This document shows positions 35,334 through 43,677 of a stretch of 64,000 nt of DNA, in pieces. Location of the stretch: assembly GCF_003858395.1 (NCBI RefSeq), contig NZ_QWEV01000001.1, forward strand, positions 1 to 64,000, read 5' to 3'. The stretch is from Acidipila sp. EB88. GTDB lineage: Bacteria; Acidobacteriota; Terriglobia; Terriglobales; Acidobacteriaceae. The translations under genes were made by a program, and so were the position numbers. Position 1 is the first letter of the stretch. Each line of letters starts with the position of its first letter. The notes below the pieces were generated by a model. It was not told the origin of the DNA. It did no database searches and worked only from the letters and a program-made list of their open reading frames with translations.

Positions 35334-36260
35334 ATGAACTACACCAAAGCAGCACTGACGTACGAGCAGCAGCTTGAGCTTTTAGAAAGTAGGGGCCTCT
35401 TAATCCCATCGAGAAGTGAAGCTCTTCATTGGCTGGAACTCATCGGCTACTACCGGCTGAGCGCTTACTTCATTCCATTCAAGGTGCATCAGGAGAACCG
35501 GTTTCTCCCGAATATGTCCTTTTCGATGGTGATCGACCTCTATCAGTTCGACGCTAAGCTGCGTCTGCTGATCATGAAGTCGGTAGACCTAATTGAAATC
35601 GCTGCAAGAGCTGCATTGACGTACCAGCTAGCGCACACAATCGGCCCTTTCGGTTATCTGCAGGCGTCGTCTTTCTCAACGCTGATCCCTTCACCCGGGG
35701 CGGGCTTTCCAGCTCAGGGGTTCGACCATAAGGACTTCCTAGCCAGGCTGCAAAAAGAGATCAGCTTGTCGAAAGAGGACTTTGTCGCACACTACTTCAA
35801 AACCTATACAAGCGAGCCACACATGCCCATCTGGATGGCGACAGAGTTGCTCACCTTTGGAGTGGTCTCAAAAATGGTGGGTGAGGTGCCGAAGAGTACC
35901 CGCAAGCAGATGGCCAGACCATACCGGATTTCCCAAAGCCAATATGTCAGCTGGATCAGGTGTTTAGCCTACGTCAGGAATGTTTGCGCTCATCACGGTC
36001 GCCTCTGGAATCGTGAATTGTCCATCAAACCTGAATTGCTCAAGGAATGGAATGTGCCGGATGCCGAAGCTGGCAGGCTCTACAGCGTTTGCTTGGTCCT
36101 CTTCCATTTGCTCGGGCGCATTGATCCCAGCTTTCTATGGAAAGAGGCCCTCGAAGAGCTCATCGCGCGCCACCCAACCGCGAACTTGACGGCGATGCGA
36201 TTCCCCCTCGATTGGCAGACCCAAGAGCCTTGGCAACCCGCCCCGCGACCCACAAAATAG
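35334..36260 (+). CDS. Abi-type (AbiF/AbiD, Abi_2) HEPN abortive-infection protein
   Basis: 308 residues with the family landmarks LELIGYYRLSAYFIPF near residue 34, LYQFDAKLRLLIMKSVDLIEIAARAAL near residue 70, and the HEPN RNase motif RNVCAHHGRLWNREL near residue 214 (R-x4-H). These proteins cause abortive infection through RNA cleavage when phage infects. The gene stands downstream of the SRAP gene and is followed by an inverted repeat that may end transcription. Confidence 0.9.
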   Translation: MNYTKAALTYEQQLELLESRGLLIPSRSEALHWLELIGYYRLSAYFIPFKVHQENRFLPNMSFSMVIDLYQFDAKLRLLIMKSVDLIEIAARAALTYQLAHTIGPFGYLQASSFSTLIPSPGAGFPAQGFDHKDFLARLQKEISLSKEDFVAHYFKTYTSEPHMPIWMATELLTFGVVSKMVGEVPKSTRKQMARPYRISQSQYVSWIRCLAYVRNVCAHHGRLWNRELSIKPELLKEWNVPDAEAGRLYSVCLVLFHLLGRIDPSFLWKEALEELIARHPTANLTAMRFPLDWQTQEPWQPAPRPTK

Positions 36261-36275
36261 GCCCAAACGCAGAAT

Positions 36276-36323
36276 ACCCGCCAATTTCAGCTTCTCCGTT
36301 TCCGGTCGATAGGCTTGGCGGGT
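36276..36323 (+). terminator. Inverted repeat after the Abi gene
   Basis: ACCCGCCAA at 36276-36284 pairs perfectly with TTGGCGGGT at 36315-36323 across a 30-base loop. A further copy of ACCCGCCAA lies near 36411, so it may be a repeated element and not a terminator. Nothing else is recognisable between 36261 and 36451. Confidence 0.35.
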
Positions 36324-36451
36324 CTGTTAATTCTGAAGATATTGAATGAACGAACCGTTGTCAACAAACTATAGAAGCTATTGAAACTACTTGTTCCACT
36401 ACAGGAACAACCCGCCAAACACTGGGATACTGGAGATTGTCAGTAACGCGC

Positions 36452-36901
36452 ATGGAAAAGCAAACATCCAGCCGCCGCCTACAGCGGGTTCTTCACTGCC
36501 CATGCGGTCGAACCAAGATCCACGCCCTGGGTCTTTGCAGTACTTGCTACACCCTGAAACGGCAGGACAAACAGCGTTTTGGAGGACATCGGGAAGCTGT
36601 TTTGGCTCGTGACAGCTACCGTTGCTGCATTCCTGGCTGCACCACTCTGAAGCGAGGAAAGCGATCGCTTGCGGTACATCATAGGGTCCCTGGCTGCAGC
36701 GACCCCAAGCTGATGCTGACCCTTTGTCTTCCGTGCCATGCAAAGGTGACTCGAACCCGGCTCGTCCGAGCTGACTGGCCTGCCCTTCTTCGCAAGTTGT
36801 GGCGTGAGCAGCACCCCGATGGACACGAGCAAATTCATCTGAGCTTCTGCGTGAGCCACTCGCGCATTGAGGCCCCCATCCTTCTCTTCGCGAAAAGCTG
36901 A
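36452..36901 (+). CDS. HNH endonuclease-like protein
   Basis: About 149 residues from the ATG at 36452. An N-terminal Cys cluster (CPCG and CSTC) is followed by an HNH core: REAVLARDSYRCCIPGC, LAVHHRVPG and LMLTLCLPCHAKVTR. The HH and CxxC elements fit a metal-dependent HNH nuclease. It lies in a cluster with Abi, SRAP and DUF1643 genes, consistent with a defence or mobile-element cargo. The ribosome binding site is not clear. Confidence 0.78.
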   Translation: MEKQTSSRRLQRVLHCPCGRTKIHALGLCSTCYTLKRQDKQRFGGHREAVLARDSYRCCIPGCTTLKRGKRSLAVHHRVPGCSDPKLMLTLCLPCHAKVTRTRLVRADWPALLRKLWREQHPDGHEQIHLSFCVSHSRIEAPILLFAKS

Positions 36902-37420
36902 ATTTCAAAGCTTTTTGGCAGACTCATTGACGTCGCGAGCAAATATCAGTTCCTGTCCGAAAGATAGGAAATGGTACGGTGCGCGACGTTGTGATCTCAA
37001 GCATCGAGAGGCCTGACATGCATGTCGATTTCACTCTTCCACTACCACTTGCCGACCTCTTCATCGATATGGCTTCCGCCGTTATCGTAACTTTTTGCTT
37101 TCGCGCATGGGACAGATACCGCAGCTGAGGCATACTTCAGCTGCGGTAGGCGTCAGGAACCCTAATGCTGAAGCCGATGCTGTGCAGGCGCCAGAACCTT
37201 CGCTCGGCTATGCTTCACACACGACTGCACGGAGATATGACATGGGGTTTGGGGATCGGCTCTTATTTTTCCTGGGCTCAAAGATACGTCACTGAGCTCA
37301 TCACCAGCCAAGGAGGCTGTTCGACGACGACAAGGCCCCTTGCTAGACGTTGCGGGGCCGGTTCCCTCGCCGATGACTGCACCCCGCACACGCGGCGCCA
37401 GCTCAGAACATGGCGCTAGG
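36902..37420. other. Gene-poor stretch
   Basis: About 520 bases between the HNH gene and the Mu-F-like gene. Apart from a possible 36-codon peptide at 37018-37128, only frames without ribosome binding sites or protein-like composition are present. No RNA gene is evident. Confidence 0.4.
37018..37128 (+). CDS. Possible 36-residue hydrophobic peptide
   Basis: ATG at 37018 follows GAGAGG at a good distance. The predicted peptide has a hydrophobic segment (LPLADLFIDMASAVIVTFCF) and a basic end (RAWDRYRS), the layout of small membrane toxins or leader peptides. With no homologue known to me, this is only a candidate. Confidence 0.25.
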   Translation: MHVDFTLPLPLADLFIDMASAVIVTFCFRAWDRYRS

Positions 37421-37990
37421 ATGTACACAGCTTTGAGCCGGCAACTCTCAGGACCCCTGGGGAATGTGGTGCAGCAACATCTTCTGGAGTCCTGCTCACG
37501 GAATCCCATCACACGCGAACTTACCCCAGCGCTCATCCTCTACATCCAGGACGAAAGCCTAAAGGGCAAACGAGCCAAGAGCATTGCCACAGGGATTTTG
37601 CGTGAACTACCCGGTATGGCCGAGAGCGAAGCTCAACAGATCGCTCAAAGCGTCGTTGCAATCGCCAGCTTGTCCCTCGAGAGGGCCCGCGCTGAGGAAC
37701 TAGGACTTCACTGGTACCAATGGGAGGCGGCCGGGAATAGTTGCGTGCACAAGTCCCACGGGGCGTTGAACATAGCCCTTGTTCGCTGGTCTGATCCTCC
37801 AGCACCAGAAAGCTTAATCGGGAAAATCTCAACTGATCGCTGCCATCCTGGCGAAGCCGTAAGGTGTCTGTGCGTCCCATTGCCAATCACTGACCTGCGA
37901 GAGGTTTCCTGGCCAGCGAAGGTGTTCTGGCAGGGCCGCCTCGAGAAGATGAAGCGCAGCCAGTTTCGAGCGATTTGGGGGCAAGGCTAG
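37421..37990 (+). CDS. Phage Mu F-like (head morphogenesis) domain protein
   Basis: About 189 residues. The C-terminal part resembles the minor head protein domain of Mu-like phages: ARAEELGLHWYQWEAAGNSCVHKSH followed by CHPGEAVRCLCVPLP, where the family has a Y-x-W, an R/K-SH and a PG-x5-CRC-x3-P ending. In phages it helps capsid assembly; a few family members are toxins of polymorphic systems. No other phage gene is near, so it may be prophage debris or a recruited domain. The start is preferred at 37421 after CTAGG. Confidence 0.6.
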   Translation: MYTALSRQLSGPLGNVVQQHLLESCSRNPITRELTPALILYIQDESLKGKRAKSIATGILRELPGMAESEAQQIAQSVVAIASLSLERARAEELGLHWYQWEAAGNSCVHKSHGALNIALVRWSDPPAPESLIGKISTDRCHPGEAVRCLCVPLPITDLREVSWPAKVFWQGRLEKMKRSQFRAIWGQG

Positions 37991-38439
37991 AAGCTCCCAT
38001 CCGCCACCTGCAGGCAGGTCACGCCAGCCTCACGATACATCGCAACCATGCGAGCCCGATCCTCAAAGACCAGGTCGACGGGAAAGCCTTCTTGCCTCGC
38101 TTCTTCCAACCACTCCCGCTTGAGCACATCATCGTTGCGATGATCCCCGACCTTTCGAAGCAGCAGCAGCTTGTGCGGGACGTCCATGAGCGCGAGCCAT
38201 GCTTTCGTGGCCTCTCTCACCGAATCGCACCGAGCTGACCAGATCTCGACATCATGGCCAGCTGCGAACATCGCTCGCGCGATCGCAATGATCTTCTCGA
38301 GCGGCTGATCCTTAGGGCAATCCCGGAAAAACGCGTCCCAGTCCTTCGGACCGTCGCCTTTAATGTGGTGGAGCCGGTGAGAGCAGTCGGCAAGGGTGCC
38401 GTCCAGGTCAAAAACTACGTGCATGGCAAGATTCCCCAT
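37987..38439 (-). CDS. HAD-family phosphatase (polynucleotide kinase 3-prime phosphatase type)
   Basis: About 150 residues. Motif I VVFDLDGTLAD lies near residue 8, motif II-like EIWSARCDSVREATKAWL near residue 64, a Lys in RKVGDHRNDDVLKREWL, and the acidic motif VDLVFEDRARMVAMYR near the end. The layout matches small phosphatase domains found beside phage polynucleotide kinases. ATG at 38439 has AGGA 8 bases upstream; an ATG at 38424 with GGGGA is an equal alternative. It converges on, and overlaps by 4 bases, the Mu-F-like gene. Confidence 0.85.
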   Translation of the reverse strand: MGNLAMHVVFDLDGTLADCSHRLHHIKGDGPKDWDAFFRDCPKDQPLEKIIAIARAMFAAGHDVEIWSARCDSVREATKAWLALMDVPHKLLLLRKVGDHRNDDVLKREWLEEARQEGFPVDLVFEDRARMVAMYREAGVTCLQVADGSF

Positions 38440-38493
38440 CTTCTTCTTCCTTGAAGGCCATTTCCCTGCCCTGTACATTTAGCACAACCACCG

Positions 38494-38640
38494 TTGTGGC
38501 TAGTGTCTTTTAGGCAAATGGGCGTACCAAACGACGACATGTTAATGATCTGTCGCGTTTTCGTTGGCCGAATCGTTGCCAGGCTGGACGCGGGTGCAGG
38601 ACAGGCGAAGCGCGCAGTGACCTTCGATGCAAAGATTAGT
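38494..38640 (+). pseudogene. Fragment of a MobF relaxase gene
   Basis: The translation NDDMLMICRVFVGRIVARLDAGAGQAKRAVTFDAK aligns with the relaxase segment near 31180-31300 (NGDMATIQRIDGDRVVAALDA, then RRAVTFDAK). It therefore derives from the late helicase part of a traI-like gene. No start, no flanking domains and an early stop show it is a remnant left by recombination. Confidence 0.72.
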
Positions 38641-38788
38641 GGTGTCTTCGAACTCACTCTGACCAACAGAAATTGGACGCTGGGCCTCTCAACGGATCGC
38701 CAAAGTGGATGACGCCGAACCCAGCACGACGCCTTGCGGTATCTTCGTCCGAGCTAAGAAGTCAAAGTTCGCCAACCTTGGTGAGCCT

Positions 38789-39151
38789 TTACGACGCTAG
38801 TTTGGCTTTGCGCAGGCTGAGGCTCCGCTTCAAAGAGCGTTCTGACTGCTTTTGCAGTTCGGAAGAGCGATGAGTTTCCAGTAGCGCACGCAATTCGCCA
38901 GACGGAGCTTCCAAAGCGGGCGTGAGATAAAACATGGCAATTCGTAGCAGATCAGAGTAGGAGAGCTTCCAACGTTGCGCTGCTTCCTTCATACGCAGGT
39001 AGTGTGGCAGAGGCATTTTGTACGTCACGCATTGCAGGGGCCGCTTCGGTTGAGGCTGTTCAATCGCGAGCAAAATACGACGTAGTAGAAGCTCCTCGGC
39101 AGAGATGGCATCTTCTTGGTCGAACAATGGCAGCGCACGATGTTTAGGCAT
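38789..39151 (-). CDS. Probable ribbon-helix-helix DNA-binding protein
   Basis: About 120 residues. The centre (LQCVTYKMPLPHYLRMKEAAQRWKLSYSDLLRIAMFYL) shows strand-helix-helix character, flanked by charged helices. The ATG at 39151 has GAGAGG six bases upstream, better than a GTG at 39181. It stands alone; a regulator or relaxosome-type role is a guess. Confidence 0.6.
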   Translation of the reverse strand: MPKHRALPLFDQEDAISAEELLLRRILLAIEQPQPKRPLQCVTYKMPLPHYLRMKEAAQRWKLSYSDLLRIAMFYLTPALEAPSGELRALLETHRSSELQKQSERSLKRSLSLRKAKLAS

Positions 39152-39419
39152 CTTGGTCCTCTCTCGCACCAGCTTCTTCACTGTTCCATTTTACTGTGAG
39201 CCAGTGCGCACACGGACCAGCCAACATGCAAAAGCAAAGCGCTGAAGTGCAGGTGGTCCGTGCATAGAATTGCGTATGTACAGCCGCAAATCCATGTCTT
39301 TAGGCTGGGCGTATATGTCCTGGGAATAGCTGAGCCCATAGTCTCGAACTGTGGGCTTGAAGGTGTCATGGCTAAGCAGCTCGCCAGCACCCAGCCTGGT
39401 GCGATTGTTGCTGTGCGTC

Positions 39420-39901
39420 TCCCCGGCGTTTATGCCGGATGAGGCCGTTACCCAGAACGTCATCGTGAACCCCAACTTTGCGAACGGGCAATTGAGTCAG
39501 GCCAAGTGCTTTACGGACCCATTTCGGAGGGTGCACAGGCCACTCCCGCACGCTTGCGCCGATCGGGAAGACTATGTCACTGAGCTCACAGTGAAGGGGG
39601 ATGCCGTCCTCACGGAGCTGCTTACAGCGGACGGCACGACGCTGGCCGACGGCAGGGAACTCAATACTGGGGCGAGTTGAACGTCAAGCTTCCAGGCCTG
39701 GACAACATGACCCCGGAAGATGTGAAGAAAACCATCGACATCGTCGTTGCCGGCCCCTCACGCCTTTGCCGTCGAGAACAAAATCATCAAACTCGGCATG
39801 AGCTCAGACGCGGTAAAGAGGATGCTTGGAGACTCAGACAAGATCGTCGATCTCGCGGCCAAGCAGGTCTACGTCTACAAGGACTTAACGCTGGTTTTCT
39901 A
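39420..39901 (+). pseudogene. Frameshifted gene for a SmpA/OmlA-like exported protein
   Basis: Protein-like stretches appear in successive frames: DREDYVTELTVKGDAVLTELL, then ELNVKLPGLDNMTPEDVKKT, then HAFAVENKIIKLGMSSDAV with LGDSDKIVDLAAKQVYVYKD, ending at a TAA at 39899-39901. The last part resembles the G-M-x-x-x-x-V-x-x-x-L-G-x-P-D motif of BamE/SmpA-like domains. At least two frame changes make it a pseudogene. Confidence 0.6.
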
Positions 39902-40405
39902 AACGGCCAGGTCTCTGACGTCCAGTAAGGTGTTCGTTTTAAGCCATGCTGTCTTTACGTAATGTAATTTGGTCGCCGTTAGGGCTAAGGGGATGTGGGA
40001 GGCGCGGGTACTTCCGGCGCCTTCCACGGAACGGTGTAAGGGTGGTACAGCTTCACCGCTACACGCTTTGCACAGTTCCGGCATTTCCGCAGCGCATGCA
40101 GGTGATTTCGCTTAAGGATGCGTCATGGCTGTAAGAAAACGCTGGTTTGGCTTGAAGCTCATCGGAACTGGATTGATGCTCTTTGGAGCCTCACGTCACC
40201 GCTGAAGGCGCGGTCTGCTTCGGCGTCCTCCCCGTTGCCATTGTCGTGACGCTATTGGCCCGGGAGGCCCGAAGCGTGAGGTACTCTCTTAGCCCTGTGT
40301 GAGGTGGATCACTTCCCACTTGCCGACTTGTCGGTACCAATTGGATATCAGTGAGCGCATCGGCGATTTGTCGCTCATAGAGATCACAGCTGACGAGAAC
40401 GGTGT
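39902..40405. other. Decayed small genes
   Basis: On the minus strand at about 39985-40105 a broken reading of a Cys-pair protein appears (CMRCGNAGTVQ in one frame, then VAVKLYHPYTVPWKAPEV in another). On the plus strand a frameshifted small membrane protein (40125-40302) and a short C-terminal tail (40299-40418) follow. No intact gene is supported. Confidence 0.4.
40125..40302 (+). pseudogene. Frameshifted small two-helix membrane protein
   Basis: ATG at 40125 follows AAGGA at a good distance and begins MAVRKRWFGLKLIGTGLMLFG. That frame stops at 40204, but another frame continues with TAEGAVCFGVLPVAIVVTLL and AREARSVRYSLSPV to a TGA at 40300-40302. A single frame change near 40185 explains both. 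Confidence 0.5.
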
Positions 40406-40418
40406 CTATTGGGACTGA
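40299..40418 (+). CDS. Short open frame with protein-like C-terminus
   Basis: A GTG overlaps the stop of the preceding broken gene (GTGTGA) and opens a 39-codon frame ending ISERIGDLSLIEITADENG followed by VYWD. The composition is protein-like but the length suggests a remnant. It overlaps the 3-prime end of the AraC gene on the other strand. Confidence 0.25.
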   Translation: MRWITSHLPTCRYQLDISERIGDLSLIEITADENGVYWD

Positions 40419-41389
40419 CTATGGTCTTCCAATCCACGTTTGAGGTACTCCCCTGGGCTGGCTCCAACCACTCGCTTGAATGCCTTACTGAAGGCCGCAT
40501 CAGACTCGTAACCGACTAACCGAGCAACGTCGACGTGCTTCTTGTCACGTCGTTCGAGTAGCCGCATCGCCTTCTGCATTCGCCACCCTGTTACGTATTC
40601 CAACGGTGTCTGTCCGAGCAGATCTTTGAAACGCAGTGCGAATCCGGATCGAGACATGCCCGCTGCTTCGGACAGAGACTCGACTGTCCATGGCGCGCCC
40701 ACTTGATCGTGAAAGGCGGTCAGGGCAGTGCCGATGGGAGGATCGAATACCGCCCGAAGCCATCCTTGTTTGCGCTCTGGTTCCGTCGCTATATACGCCC
40801 GGAGCACCTGGATAAAGAGAACCTCGGCGAGGCGGGTCGCGACGATTTCAGACCCTGGCCCCTGGTCTGCCATCTCCGTCGCTAGAGACTGCATGGTGTT
40901 GTGAAGAGCGAACGTGCGTGCCTGATCGGCCTTGATCAGAATGAAGTTTGGTAATAGCTGAGTGACGGGTTTCAGGCTGGCACGGTCGAAGCTGAGAGAC
41001 CCACAGACGATGGTCGTTGGTGCGCCGCCGCCTCCGCAGTGAGCTACGTTGCTCTTGGCCTTGGCCGCGACCTCGCGAAAAGTCGACTTTGGTGAGGTGC
41101 GAGGGCTGTCGCGCATGACGATTGAAGTGTCACGGGCAAGCAAGATGAAATCGCCTCCGGTGAGTGGAATCGTCTCCTTGATGCCTTCGACGTTGAGCCA
41201 GCAATTGCCACGCGAGAGCATGGCGAAGTGTGCCAACTCTGCCGGTGGCCGATTTTTGCCGGTAATCGGCGGCTTCTCTTCGTTCTCCACCCCTCCTCCC
41301 TTGAGTCCCCACGGGGCTGTGGCTTCGAGCCTGTGCTGACCGAATGCGGTTACGTGCAGCGTACGAAATACGTCTGTTATGGGATCCAC
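40406..41389 (-). CDS. AraC-family transcriptional regulator with cupin sensor
   Basis: 327 residues. The N-terminal part is an AraC-type ligand-binding domain with GGDFILLARDTS near residue 78. The C-terminal 100 residues form the double helix-turn-helix (TVESLSEAAGMSRSGFALRF and then VDVARLVGYESDAAFSKAFKRVVGASPGEYL). GTG at 41389 has GGAGG six bases upstream. It is divergent from the SDR gene at 41511, which it probably controls. Confidence 0.9.
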   Translation of the reverse strand: MDPITDVFRTLHVTAFGQHRLEATAPWGLKGGGVENEEKPPITGKNRPPAELAHFAMLSRGNCWLNVEGIKETIPLTGGDFILLARDTSIVMRDSPRTSPKSTFREVAAKAKSNVAHCGGGGAPTTIVCGSLSFDRASLKPVTQLLPNFILIKADQARTFALHNTMQSLATEMADQGPGSEIVATRLAEVLFIQVLRAYIATEPERKQGWLRAVFDPPIGTALTAFHDQVGAPWTVESLSEAAGMSRSGFALRFKDLLGQTPLEYVTGWRMQKAMRLLERRDKKHVDVARLVGYESDAAFSKAFKRVVGASPGEYLKRGLEDHSQSQ

Positions 41390-41510
41390 TTGTAGCCTCC
41401 TTGTTTGGACGAATAGACAAAATATTTGGACTTGCGGGCAGATCCCGTCCTCTTCAAGAGGAGTCTACTCCCATGTATCGGATGTTATGCGATTACGAAA
41501 CGGAGCGAGT

Positions 41511-42260
41511 ATGGGAAAGCTTGAAGGAAAAGTTGCAGTCATCACAGGCGGAAACAGCGGGATTGGGTTAGCCACAGCCAAGCGCTTCGTTGAAGAGGGC
41601 GCGCACGTTGTCATCACCGGTCGACGCGGGAAAGAGCTGAACGAGGCCGCAGCCAATATCGGGAGGAACGTCACGACGGTCACGGGCGACATAACGCGCC
41701 TGGAAGATTTGGACCGGCTCTATGCCGTCGTGAAAGGGAAACACAGGCACATCGACGCACTCTTCGCAAATGCCGGCTGGGGTGAAGTCGCACCACTTGG
41801 GGCGGTTACCGAAGCTCATTTCGATAGGACTTTCGATCTAAATGCGAAGGGAACATTCTTCACCGTGCAGAAGGCCATTCCCCTCTTCAAAGACGGAGGC
41901 TCGATCATCCTGAACACCTCGGTCGCAAACGTAATGGGATTGCCGACCTTTGCTGTCTATGCCGCGGCCAAGGCGGCTGTGCGCAGTTTCTTGCGTGCCT
42001 GGACCCTGGAATTGAAAGACCGCCAAATCCGCGTGAATGCGGTAAGCCCCGGACCGATCGAAACTCAGGCACTTGAGAAAGCGGGCATCCCCCCTGAAAT
42101 GCTCGAACAAGCGATAGCGGGATTCGCTTCACAAGTTCCGCTTGGCCGCAGAGGCAAGCCAGAAGAAATCGCGGCAGCAGTTGCATTCTTCGCCTCTGAT
42201 GAGAGTTCTTACATTACCGGCGTTGAGCTCGCCGTCGCTGGCGGAATGGCGCAGGTCTAA
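41511..42260 (+). CDS. Short-chain dehydrogenase/reductase (SDR)
   Basis: 249 residues with the classical SDR features: the cofactor motif TGGNSGIG near residue 12, NAG in ANAGWGE near residue 88, the catalytic Ser in NTSVAN near residue 138, YAAAKAAV near residue 151 (YxxxK), and PGPIETQ near residue 183. RR in the ITGRRGKEL segment suggests NADP preference. GGAG precedes the ATG at 41511. Substrate unknown. It sits in a divergent pair with AraC and is followed by a second redox gene. Confidence 0.92.
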   Translation: MGKLEGKVAVITGGNSGIGLATAKRFVEEGAHVVITGRRGKELNEAAANIGRNVTTVTGDITRLEDLDRLYAVVKGKHRHIDALFANAGWGEVAPLGAVTEAHFDRTFDLNAKGTFFTVQKAIPLFKDGGSIILNTSVANVMGLPTFAVYAAAKAAVRSFLRAWTLELKDRQIRVNAVSPGPIETQALEKAGIPPEMLEQAIAGFASQVPLGRRGKPEEIAAAVAFFASDESSYITGVELAVAGGMAQV

Positions 42261-42352
42261 TAGCGAGTCCTGCGGCGGGCTTTCCAGCCCGGCCAGTCGC
42301 GGGACGACGCTTTTCAAAAACTTTTAGTTCTCACACAGATCGGAGAAACAGC

Positions 42353-42955
42353 ATGAACTACGCAATCATTGGATTCGGCAAGATCGGCCAGGCGCTGGCC
42401 CTCGCGTTTGCGCGTAAGGACATTGATGTGACCGTCGCGAGCCGCCGCCCGCCTGCAGAGCTGGAACCGCAGGCTCGCGCGATTGGGCCGAAGGTTGTTG
42501 CCAAATCGTTGGAGGAAGCGCTCAAAGCGGATACGATCTTTCTGGCGGTTCCGTTTGGGGAACATCGAGATGTTGCGAAGGCGCTGCCGAGTTGGGAGGG
42601 CAAGACAATCATCGACGCGATGAATTCATTTCCCCTCCCGCTTGAGGAACTCGACGGTCTCCCGTCGTCAGCCTTCGTAGCGACGTCGTTCGCCGGCGCC
42701 AAGCTCGTGAAGGGCTTCAATCACCTGGGTGCGGCCAAGCTGGCGACTGATCCGGCGGTCGAGGGAGGATACCGGGTGGTGTTTTTATCGAGCGATGATG
42801 ACGATGCGGTCGCTCCCGTGGTGGAGCTCGCTAAAGAACTGGGATTCGCACCCGTGAAGCTCGGCAAGCTGAACGAGGGCGGATGGCTTGTGCACGCACG
42901 CGGCGCAATTTGGGGGCACCTGATCTTTCAGGATGTGTTCAAGAAGCAGCAGTAA
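42353..42955 (+). CDS. NADP-dependent F420 reductase-like oxidoreductase
   Basis: 200 residues of the F420-oxidoreductase/NAD-binding type. The N-terminal Rossmann motif is AIIGFGKIGQALALAF, with VTVASRRPP as the likely phosphate-binding turn. DTIFLAVPFGEH, IIDAMNSFPLP, and a C-terminal LGKLNEGGWLVHARGA with a final helix follow. Bacteria of this type use NADP rather than F420. GGAGAAAC precedes the ATG. Probably co-transcribed with the SDR gene. Confidence 0.87.
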   Translation: MNYAIIGFGKIGQALALAFARKDIDVTVASRRPPAELEPQARAIGPKVVAKSLEEALKADTIFLAVPFGEHRDVAKALPSWEGKTIIDAMNSFPLPLEELDGLPSSAFVATSFAGAKLVKGFNHLGAAKLATDPAVEGGYRVVFLSSDDDDAVAPVVELAKELGFAPVKLGKLNEGGWLVHARGAIWGHLIFQDVFKKQQ

Positions 42956-43677
42956 TCGGTTTGCGATTGCGAGCGAGAGGGATCATTGCGAACGGTCCCA
43001 TTCATGCGGACGCACTCGACGAAGCAAAGGAGAATCGATGAGCAGCGAAGGAGAGAATGTGCAGGTTGTGAAGAGTTCTTTGCAGCGATAGGAACCGGGC
43101 CGCCATGAGAAGTTGGGTCAAGGCGAATGTGGTCCCTTTGCCTATCCACCAGCGCAGTGCACTCATTGAGATGCGCAGACCACAGTATTTTACTATCTTG
43201 AATACAACAAACCACTTACGTCTGATAAGAATAATTCTGTATCGGAATCGCGAAAATCGTATCGAACACAGGGAAACGCACCAGTCGTTTCCCGGCCGAG
43301 GTTACTTCCCACAAGCCGACTTATCAGGACTAGCCGGCATCGGTGGGTGCATTGGCGATTAGTCAATCACCTAGATTGCTAATCGAAGGTCTCTGGGTCA
43401 TCGATCAGCGGGAAAAGCGCCGAGCGAGGACACGATCAAAGGTCGCTGGAAACGCCCGGTCGGCGAACGTCCGATGCAGGTGAGCATGGCTCGCAACCGG
43501 TATAGAAATAAACCGCTTCGCAAGACGCTGGCTAACAGCGGGAAGGAAGTTGAGTCCGAACAGCAAGCGTGACTCGAATAGAATACAATGCGCAGTCGAG
43601 TAGAGCGGTATCATCGCTGTCGCAAGTTCTGTAGACAGTCGGGCCCGCTCCACAATCGTAGAGTTGAGGAGGGTTTC
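42956..43677. other. Non-coding stretch with remnants
   Basis: At 43038-43110 an ATG frame MSSEGENVQVVKSS, continuing in the next frame as FFAAIGTG, resembles the beginning of a SnoaL/NTF2-like gene, now truncated. At 43304-43365 a 60-base stretch is about 70 percent identical by eye to 40311-40375. I see no intact gene before the lipoprotein gene at 43678. Confidence 0.45.
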
